A stretch of DNA of 64,000 nucleotides, taken from positions 110,812-174,811 of the forward strand of contig NZ_PSSW01000010.1 in NCBI RefSeq assembly GCF_002933295.1, in the 5' to 3' direction. Shown here piece by piece: positions 1-11,973 of the stretch. The stretch comes from Marinobacter flavimaris (lineage in GTDB: Bacteria; Pseudomonadota; Gammaproteobacteria; Pseudomonadales; Oleiphilaceae). Below the pieces are notes generated by a model, which did no database searches, had not been told where the DNA came from, and saw nothing but the letters and a program-made list of their open reading frames with translations. A program made the translations under genes and the position numbers. Every line of letters starts with the position of its first letter. Position 1 is the stretch's first letter.

Positions 1-1
1 G

Positions 2-133
2 CTTCAGGCCAGCGTGCACAAGGTCTGCATGACTCTGCTGAAAGACCGCGACCTGATCCGCCAACTCTCGGATTCCGGTTACGACATGGTCTCGGTCGCT
101 TTCGACCGTCGCTCGCAGTTCGATTGTCTGTAA
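2..133 (+). CDS. C-terminal end of an unidentified protein (cut by window start)
   Basis: An open frame runs from base 2 to a TAA at 131-133 and gives 43 residues ending in SQFDCL. It has protein-like composition and normal codon use, and it stops 12 bases before the convergent sensor kinase gene ends. The visible fragment has no motif I recognise. It could be the tail of a conserved hypothetical protein. The gene start lies outside the window. Confidence 0.55.
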   Translation, partial: LQASVHKVCMTLLKDRDLIRQLSDSGYDMVSVAFDRRSQFDCL

Positions 134-145
134 CCCACCCGGCTC

Positions 146-2947
<2,802 letters not shown>

Positions 2948-3037
2948 TGGATATCCTTAAGGGTTCCGCTACATTTCAGGGAACAATACCTGCAAACGCC
3001 ATTGATTTCATTCAGGCAAACGGCCAACGGGAGACGA

Positions 3038-3277
3038 ATGTCCATGGACACCAGCAAACACACCCTCAGTACTCTGTTCGAGCAGCTAGGCCTGGCGTCC
3101 GACGCCAAAAGCATTGAGGATTTTGTCGCCAGGTACTCGCCCCTGCCGAGCGAAGTTGCGATCCAGGATGCTCCCATCTGGTCCGAAAGCCAGTCTCACT
3201 TCCTGGAAGAAGGCCTGGAGGAAGACAGCGACTGGGCGGAGGTGATCGACGAGCTGGACGCAATGATGCGTCACTGA
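3038..3277 (+). CDS. DUF2789 family protein
   Basis: A small acidic protein of 79 residues that matches the DUF2789 pattern as I know it: MDTSKHTLSTLFEQLGL at the start, then APIWSESQSHFL and DSDWAEVIDELDAMMRH at the end. The function of the family is unknown to me. The frame is open from 3002, but GGGAG at 3029-3033 and the family N-terminus favour the ATG at 3038 or 3044. Its stop codon overlaps by seven bases the convergent end of the diguanylate cyclase gene. Confidence 0.8.
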   Translation: MSMDTSKHTLSTLFEQLGLASDAKSIEDFVARYSPLPSEVAIQDAPIWSESQSHFLEEGLEEDSDWAEVIDELDAMMRH

Positions 3278-4764
3278 ACGTCGGCACTGTCGCTGATCAT
3301 CACCTGGTCCCGGCCGGCGTCCTTGGCCTGATAGAGGGCCCGGTCGGCCCGGTCGAACACCGACTCCTCGGTGTCGCCGGCAATGAATCCCGCGAGGCCG
3401 GCTGAGAAGGTCACAGTGACCGGCTCGCCGCGGAAGTGGAACGGCAGCTTGCCGACATGTTCCCGCAACTTGTCCACCACTGCTCGCGCGTCCGAAGGTT
3501 CGGTTTCCGGGAACAACACCACGAATTCCTCGCCGCCAAAACGAGCCACAAAATCCGTGGTGCGCAAGCGATCCCTGAATTCCCTCGCAACCAGCTGCAG
3601 CACCCTGTCGCCGGCCTTGTGACCATAGGAGTCGTTGATCCGTTTGAAAAGATCGATATCCAGCACACCGATGGTCAACGGATGGCTGTAGCGTTGCCAG
3701 CGGTTGTACTCGAATGACAGTCGCTCCTGCCAGGCTTCACGATTGGGCAACTCGGTAAGCAGGTCAGTCATGGCCCGGAGCCGCTCCTTACGGACCTGTT
3801 CCTGCATCTGCTCTGAGTGGGCCTCCATGGCCGCCACTTTCTCCTGCATGGCCTCAAGCTGCTCGGAGAGCGCACGCTCGCGCTCGGATTCCTGGGTACG
3901 GAAACGGCCTACCGCCTGACCAATGGACTCAAGATGACGACTGACCGACTGTTTGAGATCCTGAAGGTCATCGCTCTCCTGCAAACGTTGCCCGACCCGC
4001 TCAATTTCCTCGCGGATCTCGCGATCAAGGTGCTCTGAGGCATCCAGCCGGCCGCACTGGGCCGAGGACTGGGCCGAGAAGTGTTCCTTCAACAGCTCCA
4101 GACGTTCATCAAGGCGTTTGAGAAAGGCTTCGAATTCTCGCTTGCTCCGGGTAACTGCAGCGATGACCAGCTCAGCCACGTGGTTCAGGCCTTCGCGCAA
4201 TTCGTTCCAGTCGTTACTGGCAAGCAGAGATTGCTGCAGCGCCCGTGCCCGGGCCTCGGCGGCGGGCTCAAGGGAGACCTGGGTAAGCATCTGACCCAAC
4301 AGCTGGCCCACACGGCGGGCAATGCGCAACCGCTGGACGTTGTCCTCGATATCCTGTTCATTGCCCGGGAGGGACTCAGGCTGCTCGCTGCTTTCCGGTA
4401 AAGGTTCCGCGCTGACCTGTTGCTGCTGTTGCTGGGACTCTTGCTCTGGCTCTCGCGCCAGACGGGAGAAAAAGGAAGGCTTCCTGTCGTTGGCCGACTG
4501 GCGCTCATCGAGCAAGGCGACCTGGCGATCAATCTGATCCTGCAAGTCCTTCCAGGCGTCCACATCTACCCGGTTCTTCCGCAGGTCCTTCCGGATGCGA
4601 GCCAGCAACCGATCCAGCTCCGGGGTCTGGCCTTCGGAGGCGAGACTGGTGCGCACCAGCATGCGTTCAAGGGTATTCCGCTCCGCCTTCCACTGCTTTT
4701 CCCGATTGTCTGCAGACTCGAGTTCCTGAAGGTATTTTTCCTTCCAGGACTGATCCGATGCCAT
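3271..4764 (-). CDS. diguanylate cyclase (GGDEF domain) with long coiled-coil N-terminus
   Basis: Predicted to make c-di-GMP from two GTP. The 497-residue protein has a charged, glutamine-rich, coiled-coil N-terminal part (about 1-320), no transmembrane segment, and a C-terminal GGDEF domain. The active-site motif is GGEEF near residues 409-413. An RTTD sequence five residues upstream fits the inhibitory I-site (RxxD), so product inhibition is likely. A LLTELPNREAW segment marks the start of the GGDEF fold. The ATG at 4764 has GGGAG upstream. It follows xerC on the same strand by 68 bases and may be read from that operon. The input signal is unknown; the N-terminus may mediate dimerisation. 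Confidence 0.92.
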   Translation of the reverse strand: MASDQSWKEKYLQELESADNREKQWKAERNTLERMLVRTSLASEGQTPELDRLLARIRKDLRKNRVDVDAWKDLQDQIDRQVALLDERQSANDRKPSFFSRLAREPEQESQQQQQQVSAEPLPESSEQPESLPGNEQDIEDNVQRLRIARRVGQLLGQMLTQVSLEPAAEARARALQQSLLASNDWNELREGLNHVAELVIAAVTRSKREFEAFLKRLDERLELLKEHFSAQSSAQCGRLDASEHLDREIREEIERVGQRLQESDDLQDLKQSVSRHLESIGQAVGRFRTQESERERALSEQLEAMQEKVAAMEAHSEQMQEQVRKERLRAMTDLLTELPNREAWQERLSFEYNRWQRYSHPLTIGVLDIDLFKRINDSYGHKAGDRVLQLVAREFRDRLRTTDFVARFGGEEFVVLFPETEPSDARAVVDKLREHVGKLPFHFRGEPVTVTFSAGLAGFIAGDTEESVFDRADRALYQAKDAGRDQVMISDSADVQ

Positions 4765-4832
4765 GGAGCGCTCCCGCCTATCCTTGCTGTACTGTTGATG
4801 TGTGAAAAACCCCTAGATGACCCGTGCTGGTC

Positions 4833-5792
4833 TCAGGAACTCTCGTCACTGGTTTTACCATGATACCGATCGCGTCGTGCTCTGGGGTGACTCTGGTCAT
4901 AAACCCGGGCCAAATGTTGAAAATCAAGATGAGTATAGACCTGGGTCGTGGCAATGTCGGCATGGCCCAGAAGTTCCTGTACGGCACGAAGGTCACCACT
5001 GGATTCAAGCATGTGGCTGGCAAACGAGTGTCGCAGCAGGTGCGGATGGAGCTTCTGGTCGGCACCGCGGCTGATTCCCCAGCGGCTCAGGCGGGCCTGG
5101 ATACTTCGGTGGCTGAGTCGTTCGCCCCGCTGGCTGACGAACAGAGCAGCCTCACCGTCATTGGCCAGCGCCGCTCTGTACGGTAGCCAGGCCTGTATGG
5201 CTGCAATGGCTTTTCGTCCGACGGGCAGCAGCCGTTCCTTGCCACCCTTACCCATCACGCGAACCTCACCACTGCGCAGATCGACGGTATCCAGATCCAG
5301 GCTTGCCAGCTCCGCCAGCCGCAGCCCGGAAGAATACATCAGCTCGAACATACATAGATCCCGCACTTCCAGGGGATCGTCCGGCTGTCCGTCCAGTAGA
5401 TGATTCAGTTGATCCACATCTGCAACGCGAGGCAGACGGCGGCCACTCTTGGGGGCCCGGATATCCAGCGCCGGATTATCCGATGCCAGCTTCTCCCTGA
5501 GCAGGAACTGGTAGAAACGGCGGGTCGCCGAGAGATGTCTGGCAATGCTCCGGCCTGACAACCCCTCCCGGCTGAGCGTCGCGACGTAGCGGCGCAGGTC
5601 GTGGTTGGTCACCCGTTGCCAGGCAACGAATCCAGTGCGGCCCAGCCAGTCCGCCAGACGCAGCAGGTCGCGCTGGTAGCTGTCGCAGGTTCTTGGAGAA
5701 TGGCGTTTCTCAGAAGCCAGGTGCCGGATAAATTCCGCCAGCGGCCCGGTCAGCTCATTGGGCACTGCCGGACTCTCCGGGGCTTCTGACAC
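4833..5792 (-). CDS. xerC: tyrosine recombinase XerC
   Basis: Site-specific recombinase that, with XerD, resolves chromosome dimers at dif. The 319-residue length suits XerC. The N-terminal SAM-like core-binding domain spans about 10-100. The catalytic set is visible: Arg in SGLRLAELASL, Lys in GKGGKERLLPV, His and Arg in HLLRHSFASHML, His in LLGHADIATTQ, and the nucleophile Tyr in VYTHLDF. It starts with GTG one base after the stop of the DUF484 gene, so it is translated with dapF and DUF484. The dapF-DUF484-xerC order is the classic gammaproteobacterial arrangement and separates it from XerD. Confidence 0.95.
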   Translation of the reverse strand: MSEAPESPAVPNELTGPLAEFIRHLASEKRHSPRTCDSYQRDLLRLADWLGRTGFVAWQRVTNHDLRRYVATLSREGLSGRSIARHLSATRRFYQFLLREKLASDNPALDIRAPKSGRRLPRVADVDQLNHLLDGQPDDPLEVRDLCMFELMYSSGLRLAELASLDLDTVDLRSGEVRVMGKGGKERLLPVGRKAIAAIQAWLPYRAALANDGEAALFVSQRGERLSHRSIQARLSRWGISRGADQKLHPHLLRHSFASHMLESSGDLRAVQELLGHADIATTQVYTHLDFQHLARVYDQSHPRARRDRYHGKTSDESS

Positions 5793-5793
5793 G

Positions 5794-6540
5794 TTAGCGG
5801 GACTCCGTCGCCATGTCGGTGACCGGAGCAGCCGCTGTGTGGCGCTGCACCATGGGCGGCAGCAGGCGGCTGAGTGTGTCGCTGATGTAGCTCAGGAACA
5901 GGGAACCCATGCTCTGGTCGAAATAGCCGGGCTGGCAGCTACCGACCGCAAACACGCCCGCCAGCTCGTCATGCCTCAGCGGCACCAGGGCGACCGAGGC
6001 AATGGGTTCTTCACGGTCCGGGAACAGAAACTCCCGTTCGCTCTCCCGGAACTGGCCGCACACGGCACGCTCACCTTCCAGCAGGCTGCCCAGGCGCTCA
6101 CGGGCCGCAGAAGGACTGACCACATGCAGGGCGCCTTGAGAGGCCTCAGGCAGCTCAACATCGGTAAACAACAACACGGAAGCGGCGTCGAGACCGAAAT
6201 CACCACGGATACTGTCATCAATGGCAGCAGCCATATCGTTGAGCGTCCGCGCTTCAATCACCTGCATCAGCAAACGCTTGCTCTTCTCGAACAACCGGTC
6301 GTTATGGCGGGCGATGGATACAAGCTCTACCAACTCCCTGCGCAGGGTGTCCCGCTGCTCCCGGAACAGATGCACCTGGCGTTCGACCAGCGAAATGGCC
6401 CGGCCACTGTCGTGGGGCAGGGTCAGGCTGCGCAGCAGCTCGTCCTGGTCGATGAAGAAATCGGGGTTGGCGCGCAGGTAATCCGCCACCTCTTCCCGGG
6501 TGAGCTCACCGGCCTTCTGGCGGGCCGTTTGTTCTGTCAT
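5794..6540 (-). CDS. DUF484 family protein
   Basis: A 248-residue cytoplasmic protein of the DUF484 family, found between dapF and xerC in most gammaproteobacteria. The fold is GAF-like by family knowledge; the molecular role is not established. An N-terminal segment VADYLRANPDFFIDQDELL is characteristic, followed by a helical stretch and the GAF-like half. The frame opens at 6612, but AGGAG placed six bases before the ATG at 6540 and the family N-terminus fix the start there. The stop lies one base before the xerC start. Confidence 0.9.
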   Translation of the reverse strand: MTEQTARQKAGELTREEVADYLRANPDFFIDQDELLRSLTLPHDSGRAISLVERQVHLFREQRDTLRRELVELVSIARHNDRLFEKSKRLLMQVIEARTLNDMAAAIDDSIRGDFGLDAASVLLFTDVELPEASQGALHVVSPSAARERLGSLLEGERAVCGQFRESEREFLFPDREEPIASVALVPLRHDELAGVFAVGSCQPGYFDQSMGSLFLSYISDTLSRLLPPMVQRHTAAAPVTDMATESR

Positions 6541-6556
6541 GGAGTACTCCTGGCTG

Positions 6557-7489
6557 TCAGGATCGTTGTTTATGGGGGCGAGCGCTCCTGCGTCGACGAC
6601 CACCAGAATCACCCGGCAGCCTCAACTGCCCCTCAAATACGCTGGTTGCAGGCCCTTCCATCATAACAGGGGTCCCTTCACCCTGCCATTCAATGACCAG
6701 AGGGCCACCCCGCAATTCCACTTCCACGCGGGCATCCAGCAGGCCTCGCAGGCAGCCGGCCACCACGGCGGCACAGGCACCACTACCGCAGGCGAGGGTC
6801 TCGCCCGAGCCACGCTCAAACACCCGCAGGCGGACATGGGTACGATCCAGAATCTGGAGAAACCCGATGTTGGCCCGTGCCGGGAAGCGGGGATGCCGCT
6901 CGAGCTTGGGCCCCAGCGTTTCCACCGGCGCCTGGTCTACATCCTCAACCAGCAGCACACCATGGGGGTTACCCATGGACAAGGCGCTCAGTTCCACTGT
7001 CTGGCCGTCCACATCCACGGTGTAGACATCCTTTCGACGGTCGGCGGCGAACGGAATGGCCGGCGGATTGAACTCGGGCACGCCCATATTGACCATCACC
7101 ATGCCTTCCCGGCCGACACGGAGCTCGATCACGCCCTTGGCGGTCTGGACGCGGATGACCTTTTTGTTGGTCAGTCGCTGGTCCCGGACAAACCGGGCGA
7201 AGCAGCGGGCACCGTTGCCGCACTGCTCCACCTCGGACCCGTCCGCATTGAAAATGCGGTAGCGGAAATCGACATCCGGCAGCCCGGGCGGCTCCACCAC
7301 CAGCAACTGATCGAAGCCAATTCCGAAATTCCTGTTGGCCAGTTCGCGGATCATCTCGGGGCGCAGACGAAAAGGCTGGCTGATGGCATCCACCACCATA
7401 AAATCATTACCCAGCCCATGCATCTTGGTGAATCGAAGCATGGGGCCCTGGGTCCGGCGTTGCTGTGTCATCTCCTCGCTCCCGCTCAT
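6557..7489 (-). CDS. dapF: diaminopimelate epimerase
   Basis: Converts LL- to meso-diaminopimelate for lysine and peptidoglycan synthesis. The two catalytic cysteines appear in EQCGNGARCFARF and ETLACGSGACAAVVAG. The signature KMHGLGNDF lies near the N-terminus. The ATG at 7489 overlaps the lysA stop (ATGA), which suggests coupled translation. Alternative starts are the ATG at 7471, preceded directly by GAGGAG, and the ATG at 7441, which gives the usual family N-terminus MLRFTKMHG. A basic, serine-rich tail of about 20 residues extends past the conserved end. It works directly upstream of LysA in the pathway. Confidence 0.94.
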   Translation of the reverse strand: MSGSEEMTQQRRTQGPMLRFTKMHGLGNDFMVVDAISQPFRLRPEMIRELANRNFGIGFDQLLVVEPPGLPDVDFRYRIFNADGSEVEQCGNGARCFARFVRDQRLTNKKVIRVQTAKGVIELRVGREGMVMVNMGVPEFNPPAIPFAADRRKDVYTVDVDGQTVELSALSMGNPHGVLLVEDVDQAPVETLGPKLERHPRFPARANIGFLQILDRTHVRLRVFERGSGETLACGSGACAAVVAGCLRGLLDARVEVELRGGPLVIEWQGEGTPVMMEGPATSVFEGQLRLPGDSGGRRRRSARPHKQRS

Positions 7490-8736
7490 TCCGGAAGGCA
7501 GCTCTCGGGTGCGAGCTGGTCTTCGAGAGTTTCACGGCGGCGGACCACATGCACCTGGTCGCCATCGACCATGAGTTCCGGCGGCCGGTTCCGCGTGTTG
7601 TAGTTTGAGCTCATGACAAAGCCATAGGCTCCCGCAGAGCGAACCGCCAGCAGATCCCCGGCCTGCAGGCGCAGGTGACGGTCCTTGCCCAGGAAATCGC
7701 CGGTTTCACAGACCGGACCAACCAGATCCCAGGCCTTTTCCTCACCATTCTGATGTGGCTTGACCGGGATAATCGCCTGCCAGGCGCTGTACAGGGCCGG
7801 CCGGATCAGATCATTCATGGCGGCATCAATGATGGCAAAGTTCCGGTGCTCGGTGCACTTCAGGAATTCGACTCTGGTAATCAGGATGCCAGCGTTGGCG
7901 GCAATGGATCGGCCGGGCTCCAGAATCAGCTCCAGTTTGCGGTCACCCAGGCGCTCGGCCAGCGCCTTCACGTAATCCGACGGCTGTGGTGGCTGCTCCT
8001 GGTTGTAGGTAACGCCCAGGCCACCGCCCATATCCAGGTGATGAATGTGGATGCCCTGGTCCGCCAGGGAATCAATCAGGGCCAGCACCCGGTCCAGTGC
8101 GTCGAGGAACGGTGACACACTCGTCAGCTGTGAGCCGATGTGACAATCCACACCCTTCACGTCGAGATTCGGCATACCTGCCGCACGGGCATAGACCTGC
8201 TGCGCTTCGGCAATATCAATCCCGAACTTGTTCTCTTTCAGACCCGTGGAAATATAGGGATGGGTACCGGCATCAACATCCGGGTTCACCCGCAGAGAGA
8301 TCGGCGCCTTTACGCCGAGTTCTCCCGCCACCGCATTGAGCCTGTCCAGTTCGGTATCGGATTCGACGTTGAAGCAGCGCACGCCCACTTCAAGGGCCCG
8401 CTTCATTTCCCATTCCTGCTTGCCAACGCCGGAGAAGACCACCCGCGACGGATCACCACCGGCCCGCAGTACCCGCTCCAGCTCACCGGCCGACACGATA
8501 TCAAAGCCGGCACCGAGCCGCGCGAGAACGTTCAGCACCGCCAGATTGCTATTGGCTTTAACGGCGTAGCACACCAGGTGCGGGTGATCCCGAAGAGCGT
8601 CATCATAGGCCCGGTAATGTCGCTCAAGTGTTGCCCGTGAGTAGACATAGGCCGGCGTGCCAAAACGATCGGCAATGGCAGAGACAGGGATATCCTCGGC
8701 GTACAGCTCGCCGTCGCGGTAGTTGAAATGATCCAT
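7486..8736 (-). CDS. lysA: diaminopimelate decarboxylase
   Basis: PLP-dependent enzyme (fold type III) that decarboxylates meso-diaminopimelate to L-lysine, the last step of the pathway. The 416-residue length is typical. Visible motifs are the PLP lysine in CYAVKANSNLAVL, the glycine-rich HLDMGGGLGV, EPGRSIAANAG for phosphate binding, and CETGDFLGKDR containing the catalytic cysteine supplied across the dimer. The ATG at 8736 begins MDHFNYRDGELYAE, a usual LysA start. It sits between lptM and dapF as in Pseudomonas, and its stop overlaps dapF. Confidence 0.96.
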   Translation of the reverse strand: MDHFNYRDGELYAEDIPVSAIADRFGTPAYVYSRATLERHYRAYDDALRDHPHLVCYAVKANSNLAVLNVLARLGAGFDIVSAGELERVLRAGGDPSRVVFSGVGKQEWEMKRALEVGVRCFNVESDTELDRLNAVAGELGVKAPISLRVNPDVDAGTHPYISTGLKENKFGIDIAEAQQVYARAAGMPNLDVKGVDCHIGSQLTSVSPFLDALDRVLALIDSLADQGIHIHHLDMGGGLGVTYNQEQPPQPSDYVKALAERLGDRKLELILEPGRSIAANAGILITRVEFLKCTEHRNFAIIDAAMNDLIRPALYSAWQAIIPVKPHQNGEEKAWDLVGPVCETGDFLGKDRHLRLQAGDLLAVRSAGAYGFVMSSNYNTRNRPPELMVDGDQVHVVRRRETLEDQLAPESCLPE

Positions 8737-8777
8737 GAGTTTCCTGATTCGTTTAACGGGGCCGGGAGGCCATGGCG

Positions 8778-8939
8778 CTAGTCGCGGGTTTCTTCGCGAT
8801 CGGGCTGCTCCTGGGCCGAATCCGGCCCGGACGTTATCGAAGCGGCCTGACTGTCACGGTACAACGGACCTTTCTGACCGCAACCGCTCACAACCAGAGC
8901 CAGCATCAACGTCATGATCGACAGAGTCCACGCTCGCAT
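8778..8939 (-). CDS. lptM: small lipoprotein LptM (YifL family)
   Basis: A 53-residue lipoprotein that I translated by hand. A short hydrophobic signal (MTLMLALVVSGC) ends in a lipobox with the lipidated Cys at residue 20, followed at once by GQKGPLY, the hallmark of LptM/YifL. In E. coli LptM assists maturation of the LPS translocon LptD/LptE; here that role is inferred from the family. The rest is polar and probably disordered. It lies 41 bases upstream of lysA on the same strand, the usual family position near dapF/lysA. The frataxin gene cyaY, often next to it, is not present. Confidence 0.9.
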   Translation of the reverse strand: MRAWTLSIMTLMLALVVSGCGQKGPLYRDSQAASITSGPDSAQEQPDREETRD

Positions 8940-9005
8940 ATCGGCTACCTACCCCTGAGTTCACTATGGGCGCAGTATACCTGACACCCGCCCCGGGCCG
9001 CGAGG

Positions 9006-11864
9006 TCAGCGAGTCCTCGCGAGGTGGCGGTTCAGGGAATCTTCCAGCACAGACCGGTAATACAGGTATTGGCTGGTCTGGATATCCTGCTGATACACCC
9101 GGGGGTCGAGGTCGTGGGGCAGGTGGATATCGGTCAGGTACACCGGGTAGACCTCATCGCTATGTCGGAGGGAGCGGATGTAGTGGGCCACTGCCGGAAT
9201 CAACTGGTCGCCGTACTCCTGGACGCTGAATTCCTGGTCACCACAGAAAATGTCAAAGCGCAGGCGACTGTCGCCCTCGTGGATGCCCACGGCCTGCACC
9301 TCAAATCCGGGCAGAGGCACTCCCGAATCCGACTCCGGCCGGTACTCGGCCCGCCAGGCCCCGTCCCGCCGGACAATCTCGTAGCACTGGACGCCGGCCA
9401 CAACGCCGGCGGAATCGGTATGGCGCAGCAATCGCCGCTCGATCAGGTTATCCAGGAAACGCAGTACCGGCACCAGCAAATGCCGTCGACTGGTCACCGC
9501 CTGTTCCCAGCTGAACACAGAACCCAGTTCGTCAACGACCCAGAGCCGGGCCTGATCGCCGAGAATACGATAAAACACCTGGATGTTGTCCGGTTCGCTG
9601 GCCAGGCAAACCGCCCGCAAGGCCGGCTCGTCCTGCAACGCGTAACGATCGAACACCACCGGCAGGTACCGCTCCTGGGGCAGCGCCAGATGCTCCATCA
9701 GCGCCTCAAAGCTGTCGAGTGCCACAAACCCCGGTTCCAGGCCGTTGAACTGGAGCAGGAAGTAGCGACGATCCATTTCAATCACATAGCGCAGCGGATG
9801 CGGGCCGGTACCTCCGGCAAAAAAGGGCCGGAGGACATCGGCAAACAGCTCCTGAACCCGGCGGGCAATGGCAGAGCCATGACCACGGTTGTGGCAGTGC
9901 ACCTGAACGGCCGGCAATTCGTCGGGATTGGCTGCCACCGAGGCGAGAACATTCTTCAGGCACTGGATCAGTGTATCGCCCGCTGCGTAATGCTGGAGAC
10001 TGACTTCATGCCAGCTGTTGAAGGTAATCTGGTCGATGCTGATGACCAGATTCTCCCGCCCGCCGCTAAAGCCCAGGGAATCGTGCCGGGAACTGAGCTT
10101 GTGAAGGCCCTTTTCCGTGAGGTGGGCCTGAGGGTCAATGCCGACGTTCACCAACAGCAGATTCCTCAATGGCCGGACGCCCCGGGACAACGCTTCCCGT
10201 TCCGCCGGGGCAATCGGAAATGGCAGGAACGCAGACAGGGCATCAAGCATTTCACGCAACTCGCTGACGGACGCAATACTGTTGCCCGACCGCACATTCA
10301 GCCGAGTCGAGCGGGTCAGCAGACCGTTGCAATAGCACCAGACCATCAGTTCCGCCAGATTTCCAGAGCGACGGATAACCGGCTGCCAGAAAGCGTCTGC
10401 CGGGTCTTCGAGGTCCCGGTACAGCAGCCAGCCGTCGGCGTCGCCGCCCTGCTCCGACTGATGATGAAATGCCAGGTTTTCCTCCGCCAGCGACGGGGCC
10501 AGCCCGGGATTGATCTGCTCGATCTTGCCCGCCTTGCGCTGAAACGCGGCATAAAGCTTGCGGCCGAGGAGATTGATATCGTTGGCGCTGATGGCGGCGC
10601 GTTGGCCATGCTCCCTGGCCATTTTCGACAGCAGGCGGTAACCGTGGGTCAATTCGTTGACGATGGTGCGACGCAGGGTGGTGACATCCTCTGCCCGCCA
10701 GCGTTGACGATCATCCAGCTCCGCCAGCGTGTTTTCACTCCAGCCCCAACCTGTCACCATCTGGCGCAGCAGGCGGGCACGCCACTGCTCACCGGAGACC
10801 TCGGACCGTGTCAGTGGCAAACCGGCTTTCAGATACAGGCTCCGGCGAATCAGGTCCAGCCTCGACGCCACTTCCGGCCCGGTCAGCCAGCCCTCCAGCC
10901 GATTGTAGAGCATGACGTAAGGGTCCAGACGGTCGGCATCGGTTTCGCCGCGGAAAACGGCCCGCTTGAACTGGCTGGACAACAGAGCCTCACCGGTGGT
11001 CCGCGCATAACATTCGATCAGAAGGAGTTTCAGAATCGACTTCCAGGGCGCATCAATCCCCTTGTACAACTGCCAGACGCCCGCACCAAGAAATTCTTCC
11101 TCCGGAATCGCCGGCACCGGGCCAAAATCGATATAGTCCTCGGCGCGCACAAACCGGTAATCTACCAGCTTGCGCATGCAGTCATCGTAGGTTTCCTCCC
11201 GCTCCGCAGGAATCAGCCACCACATGGGCCAGGCACCGGCCAGATGGATGCTGGTCCGATAGAACTCGTCCAGCAGCAGGAAATGCTGGGCGCTGCCACA
11301 GTTCTCGCCGGTCACCTCTACCCGTTGCCGACCGGCACGCCAATCCGAAGCACAGAAGACGAATACGTGCAGTTCGACACCGAAAGATTCCGCCCAGCGG
11401 GCCAGCTTCTCGGCTTTGCGCTCAAGACAGCGGATGCCCCGCTCGGGCAGGTCACTGCGGTGACAGAGCCAGACGTCGAGGTCACTGGCCACGGAATGGC
11501 CAAGGGTTCCCGGGCTGCCCATCAGGAACATGGCGTCCAGATCCGGTTTGCGCTTGCCTTCATCCTTCAGCGAAAAAGTCCGGGCCAGTCGACGAGCCGC
11601 ATTGATGGTGGCCGGTGACGGCTGATAGTTGCTCAGGCCATAGGGGCAATCGCTGTCCAGGTAACCGGGCAGGGCCGGATGGTTGAGATGAAACACCAGC
11701 GGCAGAATTTCCAGCACCATCTGCTGGCGATAGGACAACGCAGAATGGGCACGGTCCCAGCGCTGCTGATTGACCAGCAGAAACCGGTCCCTCAGGCGAC
11801 GGAGGGTCTTGCGATCTATTCCCTCCTCAAAGTCGAGGGAAATCGGGGCAACGTGGGCGGTCAA
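9006..11864 (-). CDS. cyaA: class I adenylate cyclase
   Basis: Makes cAMP from ATP, the signal for CRP/Vfr-type regulators. The 952 residues span an N-terminal catalytic domain and a C-terminal regulatory domain of the enterobacterial CyaA type. The nucleotidyltransferase-like segment FLMGSPGTLGHSVASDLDVWLCH near residues 112-135 carries the G-S and D-x-D metal-site pattern. The start appears to be TTG at 11864, preceded by GCGGAG; E. coli cyaA also uses UUG, a known device that keeps expression low. It is transcribed towards lptM and divergently from the GGDEF/EAL gene at 11974. Confidence 0.94.
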   Translation of the reverse strand: MTAHVAPISLDFEEGIDRKTLRRLRDRFLLVNQQRWDRAHSALSYRQQMVLEILPLVFHLNHPALPGYLDSDCPYGLSNYQPSPATINAARRLARTFSLKDEGKRKPDLDAMFLMGSPGTLGHSVASDLDVWLCHRSDLPERGIRCLERKAEKLARWAESFGVELHVFVFCASDWRAGRQRVEVTGENCGSAQHFLLLDEFYRTSIHLAGAWPMWWLIPAEREETYDDCMRKLVDYRFVRAEDYIDFGPVPAIPEEEFLGAGVWQLYKGIDAPWKSILKLLLIECYARTTGEALLSSQFKRAVFRGETDADRLDPYVMLYNRLEGWLTGPEVASRLDLIRRSLYLKAGLPLTRSEVSGEQWRARLLRQMVTGWGWSENTLAELDDRQRWRAEDVTTLRRTIVNELTHGYRLLSKMAREHGQRAAISANDINLLGRKLYAAFQRKAGKIEQINPGLAPSLAEENLAFHHQSEQGGDADGWLLYRDLEDPADAFWQPVIRRSGNLAELMVWCYCNGLLTRSTRLNVRSGNSIASVSELREMLDALSAFLPFPIAPAEREALSRGVRPLRNLLLVNVGIDPQAHLTEKGLHKLSSRHDSLGFSGGRENLVISIDQITFNSWHEVSLQHYAAGDTLIQCLKNVLASVAANPDELPAVQVHCHNRGHGSAIARRVQELFADVLRPFFAGGTGPHPLRYVIEMDRRYFLLQFNGLEPGFVALDSFEALMEHLALPQERYLPVVFDRYALQDEPALRAVCLASEPDNIQVFYRILGDQARLWVVDELGSVFSWEQAVTSRRHLLVPVLRFLDNLIERRLLRHTDSAGVVAGVQCYEIVRRDGAWRAEYRPESDSGVPLPGFEVQAVGIHEGDSRLRFDIFCGDQEFSVQEYGDQLIPAVAHYIRSLRHSDEVYPVYLTDIHLPHDLDPRVYQQDIQTSQYLYYRSVLEDSLNRHLARTR

Positions 11865-11973
11865 GGCGGCTCCGCAGAGAGGTTCTTTTCAGCATCAGTA
11901 TGAGTATGATGTCGGCATCGTGGCAAAACCTTTAAAAAAATAAAAGCTGCAGGACACGCGAGGCTTACCCGCT

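Noticed and set aside
9024..11618. 864-codon plus-strand open frame
   Set aside because: It mirrors cyaA on the other strand. CyaA has strong family text; this frame has none.
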